Origin: an uncultured Paracoccaceae bacterium
GTDB lineage: Bacteria; Pseudomonadota; Alphaproteobacteria; Rhodobacterales; Rhodobacteraceae
Direction: 5' to 3'
Length of the DNA: 12,694 bases
NCBI GenBank assembly: GCA_938038825.1
Contig: CALHST010000353.1
Span: 1 to 12,694, forward strand
The translations under genes were made by a program, and so were the position numbers. A model generated the notes under the pieces. That model was not told the origin of the DNA. It worked only from the letters and a program-made list of their open reading frames with translations, and ran no database searches. Below, piece after piece: positions 6,967 to 12,694 of this stretch (position 1 is the stretch's first letter; each line of letters begins with the position of its first letter).

Positions 6967-7151
6967 GCCGCAGAACCTTCGTGCTGTACCAAGATGGCCA
7001 TGCGCTACCCTACGGATTATGCGACAAATTGAATTGGGTGTCCGCCGATAACTCAACCATCGAAAAGGCTGTTTGGCAACATACCAAACGCTTACGCTTG
7101 AAACGACACCTGAATCCAAAGCAAAGCTCTACAAAAGGTCAAAATCAGTAG
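6966..7151 (+). pseudogene. Probable transposase C-terminal remnant
   Basis: A plus-strand frame reading through 6966-7148 to TAG at 7149-7151 contains YQDGHALPYGLCDKL, then a basic run TKRLRLKRH and a Ser/Thr/Lys-rich end. From memory this resembles the C-terminal tail of ISNCY/IS1202-type transposases (an LPY..FDKL segment, a basic helix and a Ser-Thr-Lys tail). It has no start codon, no DDE catalytic region and no visible inverted repeat, and it begins at the last base of the preceding stop codon. If real, it is a decayed fragment. The resemblance is by eye only. Confidence 0.38.
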
Positions 7152-7440
7152 CCTCTCTTGTAATGTTCCCGAAACCCAGCATTCGCCATAAAACAGAAAG
7201 CTGAAAAAGTTGGGATCATGGACGAAGCCGTTCGCGCGGTACTTGTGGCTGCTTTATAGAATCCGCAATGGCTTTAAGCGTTCCGGTAATTGGTGCCTCC
7301 ACGTCCAACGCCCTTGCTAACGTTGCGCCAAAATGTTGACCAAACGTCCGTGGTAGATATTTCGGGCAGAAAGAAAACCTACTTTTCAGATCCGTTGTTG
7401 ATGGGTATTGGCTGGTCTAAGTCCGACCTGAGTTGTTAGG
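7152..7440. other. Gene-poor debris between transposase remnant and SLC13 gene
   Basis: No complete gene is visible. On the minus strand a frame is open from 7416 down to a TGA at 7216-7218 (66 codons, no good start) containing LARALDVEAPITGTLKAIAD. It faintly resembles the C-terminal helical domain of octopine-type or other 6-phosphogluconate-like dehydrogenases and may be a broken 3' end. The promoter of the SLC13 gene should lie in the last part of this stretch, but I see no clear -35/-10 pair. Confidence 0.4.
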
Positions 7441-9354
7441 GTGTTCGGACATTTGGAGGCGGCTTTGGAATCACTGGTCCTGACGTATGAAATGATGGCG
7501 GTTTTGGCGCTGTTGGCATTCACTGTGTTTTTGTTCGTCTCTGAGATCGTGCGTATCGATGTGGCGGCGGTTCTTGTTATGGTGCTGCTGGGGGGGCTGA
7601 GTTACCTGCCGGGATTGAACAATCTGGCAGATGTGTCGAACTTGTTTACCGGCTTTTCGTCGAATGCTGTGATGTCCATTGTGGCCGTGATGATCATTGG
7701 GGCTGGATTGGACAAAACCGGGTTGATGTCCAAAGTGGCCGCTTTGATATTGAAACGGGGCGGAACAACCGAAACTCGCATCATTCCGATTGTGTCTGGT
7801 GTTGTGGGTGTCATCAGCTCTTTCATGCAAAATGTTGGGGCTGCGGCGCTGTTTCTGCCCGTGATCAGCCGGATTTCTGCAAGAACTGATATCCCGATGA
7901 GCCGTCTTTTGATGCCTATGGGCTTTTGCGCCATTTTGGGGGGTACCATTACGATGGTGGGGTCGTCCCCGTTGATTTTGCTGAATGATTTGATTTTGGC
8001 GTCCAATTCCAGCCTGCCAGATGATCAGCAGATGGAGACATTTGGTTTGTTCTCTGTGACGCCCATCGGATTGATGTTGGTGACCACCGGTGTGCTGTAT
8101 TTCGTGTTGTTTGGTCGGTGGGTGCTGCCTGCACAGCGCGAGCGGGGCGAGGACGCGGGATCAGCGCGATCGATGCAATCTTATATTGAAAGCACCTATG
8201 GGCTGCGCGCCGACATGTTTGAGGTGCGCGTGCCAGAAGGGTCCATTTTGATCGGTCAGACCCTGGCAGATTTGATGGTCGCGCATCACATGTATATCTT
8301 GGGAACCTCGTATCGGGGTCACAAGGTGATTGCCCCTATGGCCAACACCACCATTGAAGCGCCGGCGCGGTTGGCCGTGCTGGGCTTGCGGCGGGTTGTG
8401 AAAGAAGAATTTGCGGAACCCTATGGGCTAGAGATCCTGCCGCAGCTGGATGTGTTTGCAGATGATTTTGCCGCGACACAATCCGGTGTGGCCGAGGTGG
8501 TTATTCCGCCCGGCTCGTCGGTCATCGGACAAACACCAATCGATTTGCGGTTACGCCAAACTCATGGTTTGTCCTTGTTGGCCATCCATCGAGGCGAAGA
8601 CACGTTAAGCCATGTGGAAACCGAAACCCACGTCGCGACCCATATTGGGCAAGTGCCATTGCAGGCCGGGGATACGGCTGTTGTGCATGTGCAGTGGGAA
8701 CATCTGACACGGATAAAGTCGGATCGCGACTTTGTGGTTGTCACGTCTGATTTCCCGCAGGAAGAACTGCGCCCCCACAAAGTTGGCTGGGCTGTTGCCT
8801 TTTTTGCGATGGCACTGATGTTGATCCTGTTTTCAGATGTGCGCCTGTCCTTGTGCCTGCTGGCCGGGGCCGTTGGTATGATCCTAAGCCGGGTTCTGTC
8901 CATTGATGAGGCTTATGAAGCCGTCAGTTGGAGCACCGTGTTCCTGTTGGCGTCGCTTATTCCGTTAGGGCAAGCGGTGCAGAATACGGGAACAGCGTCC
9001 TGGATCGCCGGGCAGATTTTGACCTTGTTGGATGGCTGGCCGCTATGGGCCTTGCAAGTGGGTTTGGCCGTGCTGGCCACAGCTTTCACGCTGGTTATGT
9101 CGAATGTTGGTGCGACAGTTCTGTTGGTGCCGTTGGCGGTGTCGATTGCCGTGGCTGCCGGGGGTGACCCGGCCGTGTTTGCGTTGACAGTTGCGATTTC
9201 GACATCGAACTCATTCCTGATCCCGACGCACCAAGTGAATGCGTTGATCATGGGGCCGGGGGGGTACAGGGTCATCGATTTCGTCAAGTCCGGCGGTATT
9301 ATGACGATCTTGTTCTTGATCGTCTCAATGACGGGCATGACACTGTTTTTCTAG
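7441..9354 (+). CDS. SLC13-family permease with two TrkA-C (RCK_C) domains
   Basis: A 637-residue inner-membrane protein of the ArsB/NhaD/SLC13 (ion transporter) superfamily, which moves anions such as dicarboxylates or sulfate, usually with Na+; the substrate here is unknown. Membrane segments group in residues 18-230 and 447-637. Between them sit two RCK_C domains (about 258-320 and 345-425), cytoplasmic ligand-sensing modules. The two membrane halves show matching motifs: QNVGAAALFLPV (130-141) with SNVGATVLLVPL (554-565), and TMVGSSPLIL (171-180) with TSNSFLIPTHQVN (588-600), the expected internal repeat. Two starts are possible: GTG at 7441, with only a weak TTAGG before it, or TTG at 7465, which has GGAGG (7455-7459) 5 bases upstream and would remove 8 residues. 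Followed by hairpins and convergent tpiA. Confidence 0.88.
   Translation: MFGHLEAALESLVLTYEMMAVLALLAFTVFLFVSEIVRIDVAAVLVMVLLGGLSYLPGLNNLADVSNLFTGFSSNAVMSIVAVMIIGAGLDKTGLMSKVAALILKRGGTTETRIIPIVSGVVGVISSFMQNVGAAALFLPVISRISARTDIPMSRLLMPMGFCAILGGTITMVGSSPLILLNDLILASNSSLPDDQQMETFGLFSVTPIGLMLVTTGVLYFVLFGRWVLPAQRERGEDAGSARSMQSYIESTYGLRADMFEVRVPEGSILIGQTLADLMVAHHMYILGTSYRGHKVIAPMANTTIEAPARLAVLGLRRVVKEEFAEPYGLEILPQLDVFADDFAATQSGVAEVVIPPGSSVIGQTPIDLRLRQTHGLSLLAIHRGEDTLSHVETETHVATHIGQVPLQAGDTAVVHVQWEHLTRIKSDRDFVVVTSDFPQEELRPHKVGWAVAFFAMALMLILFSDVRLSLCLLAGAVGMILSRVLSIDEAYEAVSWSTVFLLASLIPLGQAVQNTGTASWIAGQILTLLDGWPLWALQVGLAVLATAFTLVMSNVGATVLLVPLAVSIAVAAGGDPAVFALTVAISTSNSFLIPTHQVNALIMGPGGYRVIDFVKSGGIMTILFLIVSMTGMTLFF
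7455..7459 (+). promoter_or_regulatory. Internal ribosome binding site suggesting TTG start at 7465
   Basis: GGAGG stands 5 bases before an in-frame TTG at 7465. It is a better match than the sequence before the GTG at 7441, so the shorter start should be considered. It is also readable as codons of the longer form, so it does not settle the question. Confidence 0.35.
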
Positions 9355-9393
9355 GAAAAGAGCGCAGTTTTCAGTATTCCCAATCTGCGCTGG

Positions 9394-9426
9394 CGCAACC
9401 CATCGGGCTGAGTGGTCGCGTTTTTT
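9394..9426 (+). terminator. Probable terminator of the SLC13 gene
   Basis: CGCAACC (9394-9400) pairs with GGTCGCG (9414-9420) with one mismatch, and a run of six T (9421-9426) follows directly. A further inverted repeat, AGCGCAG (9361-9367) with CTGCGCT (9385-9391), lies just upstream. The position 40 bases after the stop codon fits an intrinsic terminator. Confidence 0.5.
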
Positions 9427-9428
9427 GT

Positions 9429-9462
9429 CCTTTGCCAGCCCTTTATTTTAGGGTGGCAAAGG
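9429..9462. repeat. 13-bp hairpin between convergent genes
   Basis: CCTTTGCCAGCCCT (9429-9442) pairs with AGGGTGGCAAAGG (9450-9462) across TTATTTT, giving 13 pairs with a single bulged G. There is no T-run after it in either direction: plus reads TCTGTGTCTT and minus reads ACAAAAAAC. It may still act as a transcription barrier or RNA 3'-end stabiliser between the SLC13 gene and tpiA. Confidence 0.6.
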
Positions 9463-9503
9463 TCTGTGTCTTGGGAAGTCTCGCCGCTAAAGACGGGGTT
9501 ATG

Positions 9504-10247
9504 TCATGACGCTTGTAGGGCTGTGACAATAGGCGCGAAATCGGACGCTTTTAGGGACGCACCGCCAACAAGGGCCCCGTCGACATTGTCTGCTTCAAAA
9601 ATCGTGGCGGCGTTGCTTGCCTTGACAGATCCGCCGTAGAGCAACCGCATGTTGGACCCGTCGTCGCCAAAGCGCGCAACCAGTTTTTCACGCAGGAAAT
9701 CATGCACTTCAACGATCTGTTCTTGCGTGGGGACTTTTCCGGTACCAATGGCCCAGATGGGTTCATAAGCAATCACAGTGTTGGTTGCTGTGGCGTCATC
9801 GGGGCAGGAACCCGCCAGCTGGGTGCCCAAGACGTCCAACGTTTTGCCTGTGGTCCGTTCCTCTTCGCTCTCACCGATACAGATGATGGCTGTGAGTCCC
9901 GCTGAATGCGCGGCTCTGGCTTTGCCACGAATATCGCTGTCGTCTTCATGATGGCCTTCGCGTCGTTCAGAATGGCCAACAATGGCAAAAGATGCACCGG
10001 CATCTGCGATCATGCTTGCGGACAGGTCACCCGTATGCGCGCCTTCGAGATTGGAATGGCAATCCTGCGCGCCGATCTGAATCCCGTTTGCCATGTCGCT
10101 TGCGCGAAACAAAAGTGGGGCGGGCGGACAGATCAAGACGTCTGTATTCGCATCTGGCGAGATTGCGTCAGACAACGCTGTCAGCTCGCTAAGGCTGGCG
10201 GCCAGACCATTCATTTTCCAGTTCCCGGCGGCGAGTTTGCGGCGCAT
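9504..10247 (-). CDS. tpiA: Triosephosphate isomerase
   Basis: A 247-residue TIM barrel that interconverts dihydroxyacetone phosphate and glyceraldehyde 3-phosphate in glycolysis and gluconeogenesis, cytoplasmic. The active-site set is complete: Asn9 and Lys11 in GNWKMN, His92 in IVGHSERR, and Glu162 in AYEPIWAIGTGKVPT, whose second half is the mobile loop 6. The phosphate-binding segments LYGGSV (203-208) and GALVGGASL (224-232) are present. Length is normal. The ATG at 10247 has AAGGA (plus-strand 10254-10258) 6 bases upstream. It is monocistronic by layout: divergent from the oxygenase gene (about 69 bp between starts) and convergent with the SLC13 gene. Confidence 0.97.
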   Translation of the reverse strand: MRRKLAAGNWKMNGLAASLSELTALSDAISPDANTDVLICPPAPLLFRASDMANGIQIGAQDCHSNLEGAHTGDLSASMIADAGASFAIVGHSERREGHHEDDSDIRGKARAAHSAGLTAIICIGESEEERTTGKTLDVLGTQLAGSCPDDATATNTVIAYEPIWAIGTGKVPTQEQIVEVHDFLREKLVARFGDDGSNMRLLYGGSVKASNAATIFEADNVDGALVGGASLKASDFAPIVTALQAS

Positions 10248-10316
10248 AGTTTTTCCTTCTGTTAGCGGTCATTTGGGTGCTACCATTTGACACCGCTCAG
10301 AGCAATGAGGCCCATA
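10248..10316. promoter_or_regulatory. Divergent promoter region of tpiA and oxygenase gene
   Basis: Only 69 bp separate the two start codons, so both promoters must lie here or overlap the coding ends. I cannot pick out a convincing -35/-10 pair by eye. Confidence 0.3.
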
Positions 10317-11222
10317 ATGATACCAAGAATCGATGCCGCCGCCTTGGCACAAGGTGATCCTGCCGCGTTGGATGCGATGCGTATCGCGGCCACGGATGTT
10401 GGTTTCGCAAGTGTATACAACACAGCGTTAAGCGCCGAAGACATTCAGCAATCAATTGACATGTATCGGGCGTTTTTCACCCTGCCAGATGCGGAAAAGG
10501 CGGCAGTTGACATGACCAAAACCGGGGCCAATCGGGGCTGGGGGGCGCCCGCGACAGAGCAAGTTGATCCAGATGCAAATCCGGATTTCAAACAGTATTT
10601 CGACTGTGGCTTGACCTTGCCCGACGGGCACCCACTGACCGAGATGTCGGTTTATGCGCCCAACCAGTGGCCTTCTCGTCCAATCGGGTTTTCGGACGTA
10701 ATTTCAAGCTATTACGAAGCGTCTTTAAGTGTCGCCATGGATGTGTTGCGTGGTGTGTCGCAAGCTTTGGGACGACCGAAAGACAGCTTTGATGCGGCGT
10801 TTGAAACGCCAATGGCGTTGCTGCGTGGGAACTTCTACCCGACGCGCCCTGACTGGGCAGGAGACAAAGATTTCGGCATTGCGACCCACACAGATTATGG
10901 CTGCCTGACATTGCTGGCCACTGATGGTGCGCCGGGGTTGGAGGTGCGCAAACGTGGCGGCGGTTGGATCCCTGTGCAAGCACCCGTTGGGGAATTTGTG
11001 ATCAACTTTGGGGAGATGCTGCAATTCTGGACTGCGGGCGAGGTTGTGGCGACGCCGCATCGGGTGCAGGGCGGCAAGTCCGAGCGGATCTCGATTCCTT
11101 TGTTCTTTAACCCGAGCCATGACACAAATGTGGCCCCTCCGGGTGCAGATCAGGTGATTTCAGCAGGGGATCATTTGTCTCGCCGCTTTGAGGAAACCTA
11201 TGTGCATTTGCAAACGGTCTGA
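10317..11222 (+). CDS. 2-oxoglutarate/Fe(II)-type oxygenase, isopenicillin N synthase family
   Basis: A 301-residue non-haem iron oxygenase of the isopenicillin N synthase-like family. The N-terminal DIOX_N part (1-110) includes DVGFASVYN and a GWGAP segment; the C-terminal double-stranded beta-helix holds the iron ligands His191 and Asp193 (ATHTDYGCLTLL) and His248 (ATPHRV), and the Arg257-x-Ser259 pair (SERISIP) that binds the 2-oxoglutarate carboxylate. It probably hydroxylates or oxidises a small molecule with O2; the substrate is unknown. Roles for related bacterial proteins range widely. The start at 10317 is chosen because TGAGG (10306-10310) stands 6 bases upstream; ATG 10305 and TTG 10287 are in frame but have weaker sites. 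The GST-like gene follows after 48 bases, probably in the same operon. Confidence 0.88.
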   Translation: MIPRIDAAALAQGDPAALDAMRIAATDVGFASVYNTALSAEDIQQSIDMYRAFFTLPDAEKAAVDMTKTGANRGWGAPATEQVDPDANPDFKQYFDCGLTLPDGHPLTEMSVYAPNQWPSRPIGFSDVISSYYEASLSVAMDVLRGVSQALGRPKDSFDAAFETPMALLRGNFYPTRPDWAGDKDFGIATHTDYGCLTLLATDGAPGLEVRKRGGGWIPVQAPVGEFVINFGEMLQFWTAGEVVATPHRVQGGKSERISIPLFFNPSHDTNVAPPGADQVISAGDHLSRRFEETYVHLQTV

Positions 11223-11270
11223 TCTGAGATAGAGGCGGCGATTTTGGATCGCCCCAGAAATGTGGGTGCC

Positions 11271-11924
11271 ATGCTGATCATTTATTCTGTCCCTGTTGCA
11301 CTTTACAGTGTGAAGCTGCGCATCTTGTTGCGCCACAAAGGCATTGCCTTCGAGGAATTGCCGCCCCCTGGTGGATATGGATCAGCCGAGTACCGCGCAC
11401 TTGTCCCGTCGGGCAACATTCCCGCAATGATACATGATGGGTTCATGTTGGCAGATTCCGAGGCAATTGCAGAATATCTGAACGAAGCGTTCCCCAAAGT
11501 TCCGATGCTGCCTGACGCCTTGAAAGACCGGGCCAAAGCGCGCGAATTCAGCCGGTGTCATGATACCCGGCTTGAACCGGCAGTGCGTGCGATGTATCCG
11601 CAAGTCGCAAATGAGACGCGCAATGCACAAGCGGTGACAGATGGCGGCGCGGCGATTTCCAAGCATTTAAGTGCGGTGGATTTGTTACTTGCGACCAGCC
11701 CTTTGGACCCGTCGCAACTGTGGATTTGTGATTGCGGTTTTGCAGTGACCTTCGCGTGGATCAAAGCGTTTGAAACGGCATTGGGTCTGCCAGTTATTTG
11801 GCCGGATCGCGTTCGCGAGTATGATGCGCGGTTACAAAGCTTTGCGGTGGTCGCCGAAGAACTTGCGGCCTATCGCCCGGCCATGAACGCTTACCTTGAA
11901 AAGGCCAATCCGCCGCAAATCTAA
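11271..11924 (+). CDS. Glutathione S-transferase family protein
   Basis: A 217-residue cytoplasmic GST-fold protein. The N-terminal thioredoxin-like domain (1-78) shows YSVPVALYSVKLRILL with the candidate catalytic Ser/Tyr region, then the cis-proline in GNIPAMI (49-53) and the glutathione gamma-glutamyl contact in ADSEAIAEYL (61-70). The C-terminal helical domain runs from about 85 to 217. It most likely conjugates glutathione to, or isomerises, an electrophilic metabolite; the substrate is unknown. Its place 48 bases after the oxygenase gene suggests joint action on an aromatic or other electrophilic compound (inference). The ATG at 11271 fits the family start; a TTG at 11244 is in frame but would add 9 atypical residues. 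The gene ends 1 base before the stop codon of the convergent VOC gene. Confidence 0.85.
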   Translation: MLIIYSVPVALYSVKLRILLRHKGIAFEELPPPGGYGSAEYRALVPSGNIPAMIHDGFMLADSEAIAEYLNEAFPKVPMLPDALKDRAKAREFSRCHDTRLEPAVRAMYPQVANETRNAQAVTDGGAAISKHLSAVDLLLATSPLDPSQLWICDCGFAVTFAWIKAFETALGLPVIWPDRVREYDARLQSFAVVAEELAAYRPAMNAYLEKANPPQI

Positions 11925-11925
11925 A

Positions 11926-12303
11926 TCAGCCCTGGCTTGTATGATCTTGTGCGATCATGAGCGCGTTGTTGTCTGGATCATAGAAGGTGGCCAGACTGGC
12001 CATGCCTTCTATCACTTCGGTTGGGCCGTCAAACCGCACACCAGCACCTTCAAGGGCCGCGCGCGCGACATCAATGTCGGGCACCCCAAAGACGGGGATC
12101 GCGTTGCCGGGTTTGGGCTCGCCTTGTTCCCCAAGACCCAAAGTCACGCCGTCTGTTTTGGTTTGCAACTCGCTCCAACCCGCCTCGTCGATGTGAAACA
12201 ACAGGGTGAACCCAAGTTTTTCAACATACCAATCTGCGCTGGCGTGTCTGTCTGTGACGGATAATGCGAAAGTGATGCGGTTGTCGATGTTAACAAGGGC
12301 CAT
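11926..12303 (-). CDS. VOC-fold protein (glyoxalase/bleomycin resistance-like)
   Basis: A 125-residue protein with two beta-alpha-beta-beta-beta modules (about 10-58 and 68-119). Segments RITFALSVTDRHASADWYVEKLGF (9-32) and ATFYDPDNNALMIAQ (105-119) are typical of VOC enzymes and binding proteins. Glu45 and Gln119 sit where family metal ligands often occur, but His/Glu ligands are not all evident, so it may be a binding or resistance protein and not a metalloenzyme. The ATG at 12303 has GAGGA (plus-strand 12312-12316) 8 bases upstream; a TTG 15 bases further up overlaps that site and is unlikely. It is divergent from the HxlR-like regulator, with a 19-bp palindrome between them, and is probably its target. 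Confidence 0.85.
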   Translation of the reverse strand: MALVNIDNRITFALSVTDRHASADWYVEKLGFTLLFHIDEAGWSELQTKTDGVTLGLGEQGEPKPGNAIPVFGVPDIDVARAALEGAGVRFDGPTEVIEGMASLATFYDPDNNALMIAQDHTSQG

Positions 12304-12324
12304 GGGGTCTTTCCTCAATGCAAT

Positions 12325-12343
12325 AAGTATAGTAACTATACTT
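12325..12343. promoter_or_regulatory. Perfect 19-bp palindrome, candidate operator of the HxlR-like regulator
   Basis: AAGTATAGT-A-ACTATACTT is a perfect 9-bp inverted repeat around one base. It lies 21 bp before the VOC start and 1 bp before the regulator ATG. A minus-strand TTGACA (plus 12362-12367) lies upstream of the VOC gene so that the palindrome covers the expected -10 position. The layout is that of an autoregulatory operator controlling both genes (inference). Confidence 0.7.
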
Positions 12344-12344
12344 T

Positions 12345-12694
12345 ATGGACATTAATTTGCTTGTCAACCTTACCAACCGGGCGTGGGCGTTGCCGATCCT
12401 CGCCAAGATGCACCAAGGCGTGCCGGGGCGACAGGCGGCGTTGCTGGCCGCGACCGGGGCAGGGCGGACAAGCTTTGGGCAAAGTCTGACCCATGTCATG
12501 GCGTTGGGGTTGTTGGAGCGTAATCCGGGGCATGGCCATCCCTTGCGCCCAGAATATCGCCTGACCCCCAAAGGTGTGCACATGGCGGAATTGGCGGCGC
12601 GCGTAATGGCGGTGCTGCCCGATCCAGAAGATGGTGTGTTGTTGCGTAAAAGCTGGACGCTGCCTGTATTGGCGGTGACCAAGCAACCGCGCCG
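12345..12694 (+). CDS. HxlR-like winged-helix transcriptional regulator, 5' part only
   Basis: The first 116 codons of a gene that runs off the window. The sequence reads LTNRAWALPILAKM (9-22), then HVMALGLLERNP and PLRPEYRLTPKG (residues about 64-71 for the last), which match the winged-helix fold of HxlR-type regulators: helix one with WxLPIL, a recognition region, and a wing ending in YRLTPKG. Such proteins usually bind palindromic sites as dimers and respond to redox or electrophilic signals. The ATG at 12345 follows the 19-bp palindrome by one base and has no ribosome binding site, so it may be read from a leaderless or very short leader transcript. It is divergent from the VOC gene, the likely target. 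Confidence 0.75.
   Translation, partial: MDINLLVNLTNRAWALPILAKMHQGVPGRQAALLAATGAGRTSFGQSLTHVMALGLLERNPGHGHPLRPEYRLTPKGVHMAELAARVMAVLPDPEDGVLLRKSWTLPVLAVTKQPR

Noticed and set aside
7071..7089. GTTTGG-N7-CCAAAC hairpin considered as the cyn operon terminator
   Set aside because: Only six pairs, no T-run afterwards, and it lies inside the likely transposase remnant.
6649..7119. 156-codon minus-strand open frame over the DUF1348 gene
   Set aside because: It is antisense to a clear family gene and to the transposase remnant, with no family resemblance of its own.
449..7546. Shared 12-mer TCGTCTCTGAGA at 449-460 and 7535-7546, roughly bracketing the cyanate block, considered as an attachment-site duplication
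   Set aside because: A few shared 12-mers are expected by chance in 12.7 kb, the second copy lies within SLC13 codons, and no integrase or tRNA gene is present.
1..12694. CRISPR arrays, tRNA or rRNA genes, toxin-antitoxin or phage-defence genes
   Set aside because: No regularly spaced repeats, tRNA-like cloverleaf or defence-type protein was found on reading both strands.

Overview
The window looks like a chromosomal segment of a marine alphaproteobacterium, most likely a Roseobacter-group member of the Rhodobacterales. This is inferred from the protein styles (a HisA-like paralog, an SLC13/TrkA-C permease, a GST, a 2-oxoglutarate-type oxygenase) and from moderate GC with strong use of TTG/CTG leucine codons. 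No taxonomic search was possible, so the placement is an inference.

Layout. (1) 2-337: 3' end of a divergent HisA/HisF-type TIM-barrel gene, followed by hairpin sequence. (2) 338-806: no convincing gene apart from one small ORF with a good ribosome binding site. (3) 807-2678 (minus): a PAS-AAA+-Fis type enhancer-binding regulator, divergent from (4) 2877-6966: a tight five-gene plus-strand operon with a Tat-type substrate-binding protein, a membrane permease, an ABC ATPase, cyanase (CynS, all three catalytic residues present) and an NTF2-like DUF1348 protein. This is a cyanate uptake and detoxification module: cyanate is imported by the ABC transporter and converted with bicarbonate to ammonium and CO2, giving usable nitrogen. 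(5) 6967-7440: gene debris, with a probable transposase C-terminal remnant touching the operon's last stop codon and a decayed minus-strand frame. (6) 7441-9354: an SLC13-type ion/dicarboxylate permease with two RCK_C domains, converging on (7) tpiA (9504-10247, minus). (8) 10317-11924: a 2-oxoglutarate/Fe(II)-type oxygenase and a glutathione S-transferase-like protein in tandem. (9) 11926-12303 (minus): a VOC-fold protein, divergent from (10) a HxlR-like winged-helix regulator cut by the window end, with a perfect 19-bp palindrome between them.

The cyanate block (regulator plus operon, about 0.8-7.0 kb) differs by eye in codon style from its flanks and is bordered on both sides by decayed sequence, so it may be an acquired island. 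The least ordinary signals are: the regulator, which has several departures from the sigma-54 activator consensus and no canonical -24/-12 promoter next to it; a tandem pair of ACGA-N4-TCGT elements in the regulator/operon divergent region; a cysteine cluster in front of the Tat signal of the binding protein; the DUF1348 gene coupled to cyanase where other organisms have carbonic anhydrase; and the palindrome that abuts the start codon of the terminal regulator.
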